Shown: in pieces, positions 1 to 9,107 of the stretch | Layout: each line of letters starts with the position of its first letter | Position numbering within the stretch: the stretch's first letter is position 1 | Origin: Amycolatopsis umgeniensis | Lineage (GTDB): Bacteria > Actinomycetota > Actinomycetes > Mycobacteriales > Pseudonocardiaceae | Length of the DNA: 64,000 bases | Reading direction: 5' to 3' | Assembly (NCBI RefSeq): GCF_014205155.1 | Contig: NZ_JACHMX010000001.1 | Location: 8,308,001 to 8,372,000, forward strand | Program-made: the position numbers and the translations under genes | Notes under the pieces: generated by a model | The model's input: only the letters and a program-made list of their open reading frames with translations | Database searches by the model: none | What the model was told of the DNA's origin: nothing

Positions 1-2
1 CA

Positions 3-2018
3 CTCGCCGCGGCACTGGCGGATCACCCGGTGATCGCCGTCGTGCACACGGCGGGTGTGATCGACGACGGCGTGATCACTTCGTTGACGCCCGAACAGAT
101 CGCAAAGGTGATGCGGCCCAAGGCGGACGCGGCCCGGTACCTGCACGAGCTCACCGGCGAGCTGACCGCGTTCGTGCTGTTCTCCTCGATCGCCGGGGTG
201 ATCGGCGGCCCCGGCCAGGGCAACTACGCGGCCGCGAACGCCTACCTCGACGCGCTCGCCCAGCATCGCCACGCTCAGGGACTCCCCGCGACCTCGATCG
301 CGTGGGGGATGTGGGCACAGGCCACGGGTATCACCGGCGATCTGGACGAGGCCGACCTGAAGCGGATGGCCAGGGCGGGTTTCCTGCCGATCGAGTCCGA
401 CCGCGGGCCCGCCCTGCTGGACGCCGCCCTGCGGGCCGGTTCGCCCGCGATCGTGGCTACCCCGCTGGCCATCGGGGCGATGCGGGAGCGGCCCGCCCAG
501 GTACCCGCGTTGCTGCGGGATCTGGCCCGCGTGACCCGGCGGCGCGTCGCCCAGAACACCGAGGCCGACGCCGGCGGATTGACGCGACGCCTCGAGGGGC
601 TGGCCGAACCGGAGCGGCGTGCGATCCTGCTGGAGATCGTGCTCGCCGAGATCGCGGCGGTGCTCGGCCGCGCGGACGCGAACGGGATCGGACCGGACCA
701 GCCGCTCCCGGACCTCGGCTTCGACTCGCTGACGTCCGTGGAACTCCGCAACGCCCTCGGCGCGGCGACAGGCACGAACCCACCGTCCACAATGGTCTTC
801 GATCACCCGACGCCCGCCGCGCTCGCGGACCGGCTGCTGGCCGATCTGGCCGGTTCCGGATCCGACGGCGGGGAGCCGCGCTTCGCGGACGAGATCCACC
901 TCGCCGAAGACATCCGGCCGTCGGATCAGGTCGTGTGGTCGGTGCCGGATCCGGACAAGATCCTGCTGACGGGGCCGACCGGGTTCCTCGGCGCCTTCCT
1001 GCTGCGCGACCTCATGCGCACCACGAAGGCGAAGGTGTACTGCCTGGTGCGAGGAGGCGACGCGGCCCGTCTGCGGGAAGGCCTGGAGTGGTACCGGGTC
1101 TGGCCGGAGATCGACGAAGACCGCTTGGTGGTCGTCCCCGGCGACCTGTCCGAACCCCTCTTCGGACTGTCCGAAAAGGACTACGACACCCTCGCCAGGG
1201 AGATCGACGTCGTCTACCACGTGGGCGCGACGGTGAACTGGCTCTACCCGTACTCCGCGTTGAAGGCCTCGAACGTGACCGGGACCGAACAGGTCCTGCG
1301 GCTGGCCGCCCGGCATCGCAGCGTCCCCGTGCACCACGTCTCGACGACCGGCGTGTTCGCCGTGCCCGGGGAAGAGGGCGCGCCGCTGCGGGTCACCGAT
1401 CCGACCGGGCCCGCCGAGCAGCTCGCCAGCGGGTACCTGCGGAGCAAATGGGTGGCCGAACAGCTCATCGGCGTCGCCCGCGACCGGGGCCTGCCGGTGT
1501 CGGTCTACCGGGTCGACGTGGTCTGCGGGGACCAGACGACCGGGGCCTGCCAGACCAAGGACTTCGTCTGGCTCAGCCTGAAAGGCCTGCTCCAGGCCGG
1601 GGCTGTCCCGGCCGGAGCGGTCGGGCGGTTCCCGATGGTCCCGGCCGACTACGTCAGCGCGGCGATCGTCGCGCTGTCCGGACGCGACGCGGGGGAGACC
1701 TTCCACCTGTACAACCAGAACGGCGCGTCACTGGCCGAGTTCGTGGACCACCTGCGCTCGTTCGGCTACACGATCGACGAGCTGCCGCGAGCCGAGTGGC
1801 GGTCGATCGTCCAGGCGGACAAGGACAACGCGATGCTGCCGTTGCTCGAGGCGTTCGAAGCGATCATGACGCCCGGCGGGGGATACCCGGTCATCGACAC
1901 GGGGGACACCGAACGGGCACTGGAGGGCACCGGCATCACCTGCCCGAGGATCGACAAGCGACTGTTCGCCCGCTACGTCGACTTCTTCGTGAAGTCGGGC
2001 TACTTCCCGGAGGCTTGA
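3..2018 (+). CDS. Modular polyketide synthase, C-terminal part (KR-ACP-thioester reductase)
   Basis: The frame is open from the window edge, so the 5' part lies outside. The first ~150 codons are the end of a ketoreductase domain (VVHTAGVIDDG, then GNYAAANAYLDALA). Next comes an acyl-carrier domain with the phosphopantetheine serine in LGFDSLTSVELRNAL (about 700-760). The last ~380 residues are a NAD(P)H-dependent thioester reductase: TGPTGFLG nucleotide-binding loop near base 970 and a YLRSK (YxxxK) catalytic pair near 1435. By family knowledge the chain would leave reductively as an aldehyde or alcohol, not through a thioesterase. No other biosynthetic gene follows in this window, so this is probably one edge of the cluster. 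An NRPS-PKS hybrid cannot be excluded. Confidence 0.93.
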   Translation, partial: LAAALADHPVIAVVHTAGVIDDGVITSLTPEQIAKVMRPKADAARYLHELTGELTAFVLFSSIAGVIGGPGQGNYAAANAYLDALAQHRHAQGLPATSIAWGMWAQATGITGDLDEADLKRMARAGFLPIESDRGPALLDAALRAGSPAIVATPLAIGAMRERPAQVPALLRDLARVTRRRVAQNTEADAGGLTRRLEGLAEPERRAILLEIVLAEIAAVLGRADANGIGPDQPLPDLGFDSLTSVELRNALGAATGTNPPSTMVFDHPTPAALADRLLADLAGSGSDGGEPRFADEIHLAEDIRPSDQVVWSVPDPDKILLTGPTGFLGAFLLRDLMRTTKAKVYCLVRGGDAARLREGLEWYRVWPEIDEDRLVVVPGDLSEPLFGLSEKDYDTLAREIDVVYHVGATVNWLYPYSALKASNVTGTEQVLRLAARHRSVPVHHVSTTGVFAVPGEEGAPLRVTDPTGPAEQLASGYLRSKWVAEQLIGVARDRGLPVSVYRVDVVCGDQTTGACQTKDFVWLSLKGLLQAGAVPAGAVGRFPMVPADYVSAAIVALSGRDAGETFHLYNQNGASLAEFVDHLRSFGYTIDELPRAEWRSIVQADKDNAMLPLLEAFEAIMTPGGGYPVIDTGDTERALEGTGITCPRIDKRLFARYVDFFVKSGYFPEA

Positions 2019-2074
2019 GACTTCCACCTCGGCCGACCAATCACCGTGGTGCGCGTGAAGGCCCCCTTCCTCTA

Positions 2075-2129
2075 GTCCGTGAAGGCCTCCTTGCCTACCC
2101 TGAAGGTAGTGAAGGAGTCCTTCACGGAC
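2075..2129. repeat. Intergenic inverted repeat, AAGGAG/CCTTCAC type
   Basis: Arms 2075-2092 and 2112-2129 are 18 bp with one mismatch, around a 19-nt loop. It lies between the converging 3' ends of the PKS gene and the TIGR03086-like gene, so it could act as a two-way terminator. A second copy with the same arm length, the same loop length and similar loop sequence is at 26356-26410. Confidence 0.75.
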
Positions 2130-2144
2130 TTGGGGCGGGCCACC

Positions 2145-2720
2145 TCAGTAAGGAGTGCGTCCCAGTAGCGTCACGAGCCTGTCGCTCGGCTGCGTCGAAC
2201 GGGTCGCCACGGCCGGAGCGAACAGCGAGTGCCGGGTGGCGTCCGTGACCACCGCCGGCGCCAGCTCCAGCAACGTCGTGGCCAGATCGTCCGGGATCCG
2301 CTGCGGGGTCCGGCACGCCATCGCGATGTCCCAGCCGTGCACCGCGACCTCCAGCGCACCGGTGGCGGCGAGGATCGAACTCGACATCGGCCGGTCGGCG
2401 ACCGTGACGACCTGCTCTTCCTGACAGACCTCGACGCACGTCCGCAGCAGACGGCACGCCCGGCCGCGGAACAGGCTCACCGCGCCTGTCACGGGTTCGG
2501 ACTCGGGTGCCGAGGTGACCCGCACGCACCCTTCACTGACACCTTCGTGCAGCGCGTCCAGCGATTCGCTGAAATGCAGCAGCAGCAGTTCCAGGTTCCA
2601 GCCTTCGCACGGTGTCGGCCACGTGAGCATTTCCGGCGTGACGCGCTGGGCCGTGCCCAGGGCGTAGTTCAACGCCCGTTTCAGCAGGCCGAGGCCGTCG
2701 ATCGTGGTGGTCACCGTCAT
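2145..2720 (-). CDS. TIGR03086-like (DinB/maleylpyruvate isomerase-fold) protein
   Basis: 191 residues, starting MTVTTTIDGL. The helical core with PCEGWNLELLLLHFSESLDAL near the N-terminus and ALEVAVHGWDIAMA further on resembles actinobacterial TIGR03086 proteins, a DinB-like four-helix fold related to mycothiol-dependent maleylpyruvate isomerase. The spaced histidines (LLHF, AVHGWD) fit metal ligands of that fold. The start overlaps the stop of the upstream sigma-factor gene by 4 bp (ATGA), so the two are almost certainly cotranslated. The substrate is unknown; a thiol-linked detoxification or sensing role next to the sigma factor is inference only. Confidence 0.8.
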   Translation of the reverse strand: MTVTTTIDGLGLLKRALNYALGTAQRVTPEMLTWPTPCEGWNLELLLLHFSESLDALHEGVSEGCVRVTSAPESEPVTGAVSLFRGRACRLLRTCVEVCQEEQVVTVADRPMSSSILAATGALEVAVHGWDIAMACRTPQRIPDDLATTLLELAPAVVTDATRHSLFAPAVATRSTQPSDRLVTLLGRTPY

Positions 2721-3706
2721 GCGGTGAACCGGGTCGGCAGGCCGAGGCCGCCGAACAGCCCGGGCTTCTGGTGCGAGACGATGCGGGCGATGCCGGTTTC
2801 GGTGATGGTGAGCACCTCGACGGAGTACGCGTGGTGCGCCCCGTCCTCGCCCAGCATGTACGTGGCGAACGCCGGGCGGCCGTCGACCGTGCACCGCACC
2901 AGTTTGCAGGTGCCGAACGCCGGGCACTCCGTGCCGAGGAACCGCGCGATCTCCTCGCGTCCGGCCAGCACCGCCGGGTCCGGGGGAAGCTCGCACACCG
3001 CGTCCTCGGTCAGCAGCTGCATCAGCAGGGTCAGATCGCCGACCTCGAACGCCGTCACGTACTGGTCGAGCAGATGCCGCTGGCGCCTGTCGGCGGGCTC
3101 AGCGACGTCGTCCGCGGCCATCGTGACCTGCGAAAGCTGGGTGCGGGCACGCTGCAGCATGCTGTGCACGGCCGTGCTGGTGGTGCCGAGCAGCTCGGCG
3201 ACCTCGGAGGCCTGCCAGTTCAGCACCTCACGCAGGATCAGCACGGCCCGCTGACGTGGTGGCAGATGCTGCCACGCCGCCGCCAGCGCGAGCCGCATGG
3301 TCGCCCGCGACATCACGACCTTGGCCGGATCCTCGGCCGCCGTGCCGAACAGGACGTCGGCGATCGGCTCGAGCCAGGTGGGCTCACGGCCCGCCGCCTC
3401 GTCCGCGCCGGGAGGCGGACCGCCGAGCCCGGTCGGCATCGGCCGCCTGCCCCGCGTCTCGATGGCGTTCAGGCACGCGTTCGTGGCGATCCGGTACAGC
3501 CAGCTGCGCAGGGAAGAACGGCCTTCGAAGTCCTGGTACGCCCGCCACGCCCGCAGGTACGTCTCCTGCACGAGATCCTCGGCCTCGTCGACCGAACCGA
3601 GGATGCGGCGGCAGTGCAGCAGCAGCTCGCGCCGGAACGGATCGGTCAGGCTGGCGAAATCCCCGACCTCTTCGGCCAGTGCCGGTGCCGGTCTGGCTCG
3701 GTCCAC
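2717..3706 (-). CDS. ECF RNA polymerase sigma factor with SnoaL-like C-terminal domain
   Basis: 329 residues with a GTG start behind an AGGAGAAC ribosome-binding site. Region 2 spans about residues 22-95 (DEAEDLVQETYLRAWRA is typical of 2.1-2.2; RSWLYRIATNACLNAIE of 2.3-2.4). Region 4 is at about 165-215 (LPPRQRAVLILREVL, then a helix-turn-helix). The last ~110 residues (LDQYVTAFEVGDLTLLMQLL onward) are an NTF2/SnoaL-like domain, as in the SigG/SigJ and TIGR02960 groups. In such ECF groups the C-terminal domain replaces or supplements an anti-sigma factor; none is visible nearby. Its operon partner is the TIGR03086-like gene. Confidence 0.92.
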   Translation of the reverse strand: MDRARPAPALAEEVGDFASLTDPFRRELLLHCRRILGSVDEAEDLVQETYLRAWRAYQDFEGRSSLRSWLYRIATNACLNAIETRGRRPMPTGLGGPPPGADEAAGREPTWLEPIADVLFGTAAEDPAKVVMSRATMRLALAAAWQHLPPRQRAVLILREVLNWQASEVAELLGTTSTAVHSMLQRARTQLSQVTMAADDVAEPADRRQRHLLDQYVTAFEVGDLTLLMQLLTEDAVCELPPDPAVLAGREEIARFLGTECPAFGTCKLVRCTVDGRPAFATYMLGEDGAHHAYSVEVLTITETGIARIVSHQKPGLFGGLGLPTRFTA

Positions 3707-3818
3707 GTCGTTCTCCTAACCCCTCGGATCGACCTTCCCTCATTAAGACAGCCGAGACCCCGTGAATTCATCGGTGGGCGACCGATGAATCGGCCGGAGC
3801 CCACCGGTCTGCCTTAGT

Positions 3819-5255
3819 ATGACTGACACGCAATCAGCTCCGGCCCAGCCGGACCCGCGCCGGTGGAAGGCGCTGGCGTTGCTCTGCGCGGCCTTCTTCA
3901 TGGTGGCCCTCGACGGACAGATCGTCATCCTCGCGCTCCCGTCCATCCAGGACGACCTGGGCTTCACCGCCTCCGGCCTGCAGTGGGTGCTCAGCGCCTA
4001 CCTGCTGAGCTTCGGTGGTCTGCTCCTCCTGGGCGGCCGGATCGCCGACCTGTTCGGCCCACGCCGCCTGTTCCTGGCGGGCGTGGTGTTGTTCCTGGTG
4101 TCCTCGGCGCTGTGCGGCCTGGCCTGGGACGGCAACGTCCTCGTGATCGCCCGCGTGATCCAGGGGGTGTCGGCCGCGATCATGTCGCCCACGGCGCTGG
4201 CCCTGCTGATGACCACCTTCGACGAAGGTCCGGAACGCAACCGCGCGCTGGCCATCTGGACCGGCACGGGTGCCTTCGGCGCCACCGCCGCCCTGCTGAT
4301 CGGTGGCGTGCTCACCGACCTGCTGGGCTGGTCCTGGATCTTCTACATCAACATCCCCGTCGCGCTGGCCATGCTCCTGCTGACCCCGGTGCTGCTGCGG
4401 GAGAGCGCGCCCGCGGTGAAGGGTGTCGGTTTCGACATCGGCGGCGCAGTGACCAGTACCGCCGCCCTCGTGCTGGCGATCTTCGCGATCGTCGAGGCGC
4501 CGACGGCGGGCTGGGGCAGCGGGCAGACCCTCGGCCTGCTGGGCGGCGCGGCCGTGCTCCTGGTGCTGTTCGTGATCATCGAGTCGAAGTCCAGGGCGCC
4601 GCTGGTGCCGTTGCGGATCTTCCGGTCGAGCAGCCTCACCGGCGGGAACCTGATGATGATCCTGGTCGGCATGCTGCTGGTCGGCTTCAACGTCGTCGTC
4701 TCGCTCTACGCCCAGCAGGTCCTGCTGTTCACGCCGGTCATCTTCGGCCTCGGCACGCTCGCGTACGCCGTGATGGACCTCGTCTCCGCGAACGTCGGCG
4801 GGGCGCTGGTGACCAAACTGGGCTACAAGGTGATGGCGCTGATCGGCATGCTGCTGTTCGGTGCGGGCGCGCTGATCATGACGTTCATTTCGCCGGACGG
4901 AAGCTACTTCGGTGACCTGTTCCTCGGCCTGATCGTGTTCGGCGCGGGTGTCGGTACGTGCTTCGTCGCCGTCACCATCGCCGCCCTGACCGGCATCCCC
5001 GACGAGGACGCCGGCCTGGCGTCGGGCATCAACAACGCCGCGTTCTGGATCGGCGGCGCGCTGGGCTCGGCGGTCGTTTCGACCGTGGCGGTCGCCTACA
5101 CCACCGGCACCGGCCCGGCGGCGCTCACCGACGGCTTCCAGGCGGCTTTCTGGGCCTGTTTGATCGTCGCGGCCATCGGAGTGGTGATCGCACTGGTATT
5201 GCTGGCCATGCGCAAGTCCGACGCGGAGACGCAGCAAGTCGCGGACGTGCACTGA
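3819..5255 (+). CDS. MFS transporter, DHA2 (EmrB/QacA) family
   Basis: 478 residues and about 14 hydrophobic segments. The first (ALALLCAAFFMVALDGQIVI) carries the usual D after TM1, followed by LQWVLSAYLLSFGGLLLLGG and the loop 2-3 motif GRIADLFGPRRLF. Motif C-like sequence GAFGATAALLIGGVLTDLLG is in TM5. Family members are proton-coupled exporters of drugs or metabolites in the cytoplasmic membrane. It diverges from the sigma-factor operon (113 bp apart) and is followed by a strong hairpin, so it is probably monocistronic. The proximity to the PKS end suggests but does not show export of its product. Confidence 0.9.
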   Translation: MTDTQSAPAQPDPRRWKALALLCAAFFMVALDGQIVILALPSIQDDLGFTASGLQWVLSAYLLSFGGLLLLGGRIADLFGPRRLFLAGVVLFLVSSALCGLAWDGNVLVIARVIQGVSAAIMSPTALALLMTTFDEGPERNRALAIWTGTGAFGATAALLIGGVLTDLLGWSWIFYINIPVALAMLLLTPVLLRESAPAVKGVGFDIGGAVTSTAALVLAIFAIVEAPTAGWGSGQTLGLLGGAAVLLVLFVIIESKSRAPLVPLRIFRSSSLTGGNLMMILVGMLLVGFNVVVSLYAQQVLLFTPVIFGLGTLAYAVMDLVSANVGGALVTKLGYKVMALIGMLLFGAGALIMTFISPDGSYFGDLFLGLIVFGAGVGTCFVAVTIAALTGIPDEDAGLASGINNAAFWIGGALGSAVVSTVAVAYTTGTGPAALTDGFQAAFWACLIVAAIGVVIALVLLAMRKSDAETQQVADVH

Positions 5256-5289
5256 CCACTGACCCGAGGAGTCACCCGCTCCTCTTCCT

Positions 5290-5334
5290 ACCGGCTTACC
5301 GCCGCGTCCACCCCCGGCGCGGCGGTAAGCCGGT
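5290..5334 (+). terminator. Intrinsic terminator after the DHA2 transporter gene
   Basis: Perfect 17-bp inverted repeat, arms 5290-5306 and 5318-5334 with an 11-nt loop, followed by TTT. It sits 35 bp after the transporter stop and before the molybdenum-hydroxylase operon. Confidence 0.88.
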
Positions 5335-5360
5335 TTTCGGAACCCACTGGGAGGAACTGA

Positions 5361-5834
5361 ATGTCCGATACGGTGCCGGTACGGCTGACGGTGAACGGCA
5401 AAGACCATGAGGTGACCGTCGACCCGCGCACGACCCTGCTCGGCCTACTGCGTGACCGCCTGGCCTTGGCGGGCACCAAGACCGGCTGCAACCAAGGCAC
5501 CTGCGGTGCCTGCACGGTGCAGGTGGACGGCCGCAGGGTGCTCTCCTGCCTGACCCTGGCCGTCACGGTGGACGACCGCTCGGTGCGCACGATCGAAGGC
5601 CTCGCCGACGAGGACGGCACCCTGCACCCGCTCCAGCAGGCGTTCGTCGACTGGGACGCCCTGCAGTGCGGTTTCTGCACACCCGGCCAGATCCTGTCCG
5701 CCGAGGCGTGCATCCGGGAGGGCAACGCGGGTTCCGACGACGACGTCCGCGAGTACATGAGCGGCAACCTGTGCCGGTGCGCGGCATATCCGAACATCGT
5801 GCGGGCCGTGCGGTCCGTCGCCGGGGGAGCGTGA
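5361..5834 (+). CDS. Molybdenum hydroxylase, 2Fe-2S subunit
   Basis: 157 residues. The N-terminal plant-type ferredoxin domain has the ligand set GCNQGTCGACTV ... RRVLSC (about residues 38-60). The C-terminal helical domain carries the second cluster: QCGFCTPGQIL and LCRCAAYPNI (about 99-145). It passes electrons from the Moco subunit to the FAD subunit. No Tat leader precedes the ferredoxin domain, unlike E. coli PaoA, so the enzyme should be cytoplasmic. A GGGAGGAACTGA ribosome-binding region precedes the ATG. First gene of a three-gene operon. Confidence 0.96.
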   Translation: MSDTVPVRLTVNGKDHEVTVDPRTTLLGLLRDRLALAGTKTGCNQGTCGACTVQVDGRRVLSCLTLAVTVDDRSVRTIEGLADEDGTLHPLQQAFVDWDALQCGFCTPGQILSAEACIREGNAGSDDDVREYMSGNLCRCAAYPNIVRAVRSVAGGA

Positions 5835-5835
5835 C

Positions 5836-6825
5836 ATGCGGCCGTTCACCTACACCAGGGCCGAGACCTTGGAAGAAGCCGTGCACGCCGCGCGGCGCGA
5901 CGGCAGCCGGGTGCTCGCCGGCGGTACGACACTGGTGGACCTCATGCGGACCGACGTCGTGTCGCCGGATCACGTGGTGGACATCGGCCGGATCGCGGGG
6001 CTCGACCGTATCGAGCACGACGGTCCGGTGCTCCGGTTCGGCGCGCTGGCGAAGATGGCCGACGTCGCGGCGGATCCGGTCGTCCGCGACGAGTACCCCG
6101 TGCTGGCCGAGAGCCTCCGCAGGGCCGCGTCGCAGCAACTGCGCAACATGGCGACCATCGGCGGGAATCTGTTGCAGCGCACCCGGTGCCCGTACTTCCG
6201 CGACGGTGTCTCACCGTGCAACAAGCGCACGCCCGGATCGGGATGCGGCGCGCTGACGGGGCCGCATCGTGAACACGCCGTCTTCGGCGGTTCGGACGCG
6301 TGCATCGCGGTCTATCCGGGCGACTTCGGGACCGCGCTGGCCGCTTTCGACGCCACCGTCGACCTCATCGGCGTCGAGGGCGCGCGGGCGCTGCCGTTCG
6401 CGGAACTGCATACGGACGTGCTCGACCGGCCCGAGGTGGAGACCACGTTGCGGCAGGGCGAACTGATCACCGGGGTCACCGTCCCGGTCACCCCGGTCCT
6501 GCGCAGGTCCGCCTACATCAAGGTCGGCGATCGCGCCGGGTACTCGTTCGCCATCGCTTCCGCGGCCGTCGGACTCGACATCCGGGACGGCGTCGTCGTG
6601 GACGCGCGGGTCGCGCTCGGCGGCGTGGCGCCGAGGCCCTGGCGGAGCACCGCGGCCGAAGAAGCCCTCGTCGGGAAGCCGTTTTCCACGGATCTGGTCA
6701 AGGAAGCGGGCGTCGCGGCATTCGCCGACGCCGAACCGCGCAAGGACAACCTGGTCAAGGTCGCACTGGGGAAACGTGTCGTCGAACAAGCGTGCCTGAC
6801 CGCGTACAGCAGGGGGGAACTGTAG
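5836..6825 (+). CDS. Molybdenum hydroxylase, FAD subunit with probable extra 4Fe-4S cluster
   Basis: 329 residues. The CoxM-type FAD-binding domain shows VLAGGTTLVDLMR near residue 32 and ATIGGNLLQRTRCPYF near 115. Four cysteines in the insert RTRCPYFRDGVSPCNKR ... GSGCGAL ... SDACIA match the spacing of the [4Fe-4S] insertion of PaoB/YagS-type subunits; ordinary CoxM subunits lack it. This points to an aldehyde-oxidoreductase-like enzyme, not CO or xanthine dehydrogenase. The gene starts 1 bp after the 2Fe-2S gene and its stop overlaps the next GTG start (TAGTG). Confidence 0.93.
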   Translation: MRPFTYTRAETLEEAVHAARRDGSRVLAGGTTLVDLMRTDVVSPDHVVDIGRIAGLDRIEHDGPVLRFGALAKMADVAADPVVRDEYPVLAESLRRAASQQLRNMATIGGNLLQRTRCPYFRDGVSPCNKRTPGSGCGALTGPHREHAVFGGSDACIAVYPGDFGTALAAFDATVDLIGVEGARALPFAELHTDVLDRPEVETTLRQGELITGVTVPVTPVLRRSAYIKVGDRAGYSFAIASAAVGLDIRDGVVVDARVALGGVAPRPWRSTAAEEALVGKPFSTDLVKEAGVAAFADAEPRKDNLVKVALGKRVVEQACLTAYSRGEL

Positions 6826-9065
6826 TGGGGAACATCCTGGGGGAGCCCGCGGTCCGCGTCGACGCGGTCGCCAAAGTCACCGGAGCCGCGCCGTACGCGG
6901 CCGACGAGGTCATCGTCGGCATGGCGCACGCCGCGTTGACGACGAGCACCGTCGCCCGCGGCCGGATCACCGAAATCGACGTCCGTGCGGCGGAGGCCGT
7001 ACCCGGTGTCCGGCTGGTGCTGACACACCGGAACCTGGGCGAGGAGATCGGCGAGGGCCGGTTCCTCGTCCCGGTCTACGGCGGTCAGTTCCAATCCAGC
7101 TTCAACCCGCTCGCCTCGGACGAGATCCGCTACTTCGGGCAGATCGTCGCGGTGACCGTCGCCGAATCCCCGGAGATCGCCGAGTACGCGGCGAGCCTGA
7201 TCGAAATCCGGTACGCCGCCGAGCCCGCGGTGATCGCGTTGCAGGACACCGAAACGGCGGCCGTGATCGACCTGGTCGGCGTCGAAGCCGGTGACGCGGC
7301 GAAGGAACTCGCGCGCGCGGACGTGGTCCTCGACGAGGAATACGAGACCTCGGTCAACCACCACAACCCGATCGAACTGTTCAACGTCACCGCGACCTGG
7401 ACCGGCGGCGCGCTCGAAGTACGCGTGCCCAGCCAATGGGTCACGGGCGAGCGGTACGCATTGTCCTCGGTACTCGGACTGTCCGAAGAGGACGTACGCG
7501 TGATCAGCCCGTACGTCGGCGGCGGATTCGGCTGCAAGGGCGCGACCCTGTGGCACACCGTGTTCACCGCCGAGGCGGCCCGGCGGCTGGGCGGCACGGT
7601 CAAGCTGTTCGTTTCGCGGCGCCAGATGTTCACCATCGGCGCCTTCCGGCCGCAGTCGCGGCACCGGCTGCGACTCGGGGCCACCGAAGACGGCCGGTTC
7701 ACCGCGTACGACCACGAGGTCCTGACGCAGTCCTCCAGGACCGACGTCGTCGCGTTGCCCGGCACCGACAACACCGCCAGGCTCTACGCCTTCCCCGCCA
7801 TCCGCACCAAGGAAAGCACCGTCCAGACCGACACGAACACGCCCGGGTTCATGCGCGGTCCGCTGGAGTTCCCGGAGCTCTTCGCGCTGGAGAGCGGGAT
7901 CGACGAGCTGGCCGTGAAACTGGGGATCGACCCGGTCGAACTGCGGCTGCGCAACGAGCCCGACAAAGAACCCGTGAACGGATTGCCGTACAGCAGCCGT
8001 TCCCTCGTCGAGTGCTATCGACGGGGAGCCGAGCTCTTCGGCTGGTCCGAACGCGATCCGGCGATCGGCTCGATGCGGGGCCCGGCCGGTGAACTGGTCG
8101 GCTGGGGATGCGCGTCGGCGAGCTACCCGGTCTTCGAAGGCAGCGTGTGCGACTGCCGGATCACCGTGGACTCCGCGGGCCGGGCCGTGGTCGAGGTCGC
8201 CGCGCAGGAGATCGGCACCGGCACCTACACCACGCTCGGCCAGATCGGCGCGGCGGCGATCGGGCTCGAGGTGACCGCCGTCAGCGTCTCGCTGGGGGAC
8301 AGCGACCTGCCCCGCGGCCTCGCCACGGCCGCTTCGTCGACCGTGGCGACGATCGGGTCCGCGGTCCACGTGGCCGGCCGCAAGATCCGCGAGCGGATCC
8401 TCGCCCTCGCCGCCGCCCACCTGCCGGGGGACCTCACCATCGAGGGCGGGATCGTGCGGGCGGCGAACGGCGCCCGCGTGTCGGTCGCGGAGCTGGTCGC
8501 CGCCGAGCCCGGCGGTGTGCTGAGCCTGGAATCCCGGTACACACCGCCCAACCTCACCCCGGAGATGGTCAAGACCACGTTGGAGGAGAGCACCTTCAAC
8601 ATCACCGGGCCGATCGGGCCGGATCACGTGACCTTCAGCTACGGCGCGAACTTCGCCGAGGTCCGGATCGACCCGATCACCCGCCGGGTCCGGCTGGGCC
8701 GGATGGTCGGGGTCTTCGGCGTCGGCAAGGTGATCAACCCGCGCGTCACCAGGAGCATGCTGATGGGCGGGATGATCTGGGCGGCGGGCCACGCCCTGAT
8801 GGAGAAGACCATCCTGGACCGGGGCAAGGCCCGGTTCGTGAACACCGACCTCGCCGGCTACCACATGGCCACGAGCGCCGACATCGGTGAGGTGATCGTC
8901 GAGACCGTGGAGGAACGCGACGATCTGGTCAACGTCCTGGGCGCCAAGGGCGGCGTGGGCGAGATGGGCATCGTGGGGATGCCCGCCGCGATCGCCAACG
9001 CCGTCCACCACGCGACCGGCATCCGCGTACGCCGGGTGCCGATCCTGGTCGACGACCTGGTGTGA
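6825..9065 (+). CDS. Molybdenum hydroxylase, molybdopterin-binding catalytic subunit
   Basis: 746 residues. The GTG start at 6825 shares one base with the stop of the FAD-subunit gene; an open reading frame continues upstream but is antisensible shadow of that gene. The aldehyde oxidase/xanthine dehydrogenase a/b hammerhead domain begins EPAVRVDAVAKVTGAAPYAA. Moco contacts are visible as VGGGFGCKG (about residue 230) and the catalytic glutamate in KGGVGEMGIVG (about 710). The enzyme would hydroxylate an aldehyde or heterocycle. No XdhC/CoxI-type maturation or sulfurtransferase gene is in the window. The substrate cannot be deduced. Confidence 0.94.
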   Translation: MGNILGEPAVRVDAVAKVTGAAPYAADEVIVGMAHAALTTSTVARGRITEIDVRAAEAVPGVRLVLTHRNLGEEIGEGRFLVPVYGGQFQSSFNPLASDEIRYFGQIVAVTVAESPEIAEYAASLIEIRYAAEPAVIALQDTETAAVIDLVGVEAGDAAKELARADVVLDEEYETSVNHHNPIELFNVTATWTGGALEVRVPSQWVTGERYALSSVLGLSEEDVRVISPYVGGGFGCKGATLWHTVFTAEAARRLGGTVKLFVSRRQMFTIGAFRPQSRHRLRLGATEDGRFTAYDHEVLTQSSRTDVVALPGTDNTARLYAFPAIRTKESTVQTDTNTPGFMRGPLEFPELFALESGIDELAVKLGIDPVELRLRNEPDKEPVNGLPYSSRSLVECYRRGAELFGWSERDPAIGSMRGPAGELVGWGCASASYPVFEGSVCDCRITVDSAGRAVVEVAAQEIGTGTYTTLGQIGAAAIGLEVTAVSVSLGDSDLPRGLATAASSTVATIGSAVHVAGRKIRERILALAAAHLPGDLTIEGGIVRAANGARVSVAELVAAEPGGVLSLESRYTPPNLTPEMVKTTLEESTFNITGPIGPDHVTFSYGANFAEVRIDPITRRVRLGRMVGVFGVGKVINPRVTRSMLMGGMIWAAGHALMEKTILDRGKARFVNTDLAGYHMATSADIGEVIVETVEERDDLVNVLGAKGGVGEMGIVGMPAAIANAVHHATGIRVRRVPILVDDLV

Positions 9066-9071
9066 GGGGTC

Positions 9072-9104
9072 GTGGGTTGCCCTCCGCCCGTGAGGGCAAC
9101 CCAC
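9072..9104. terminator. Two-way hairpin between converging genes
   Basis: Perfect 13-bp inverted repeat (9072-9084 and 9092-9104, 7-nt loop) starting 7 bp after the Moco-subunit stop and ending 4 bp before the stop of the converging DsbA-like gene. Position and symmetry fit a shared terminator. Confidence 0.82.
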
Positions 9105-9107
9105 CGC

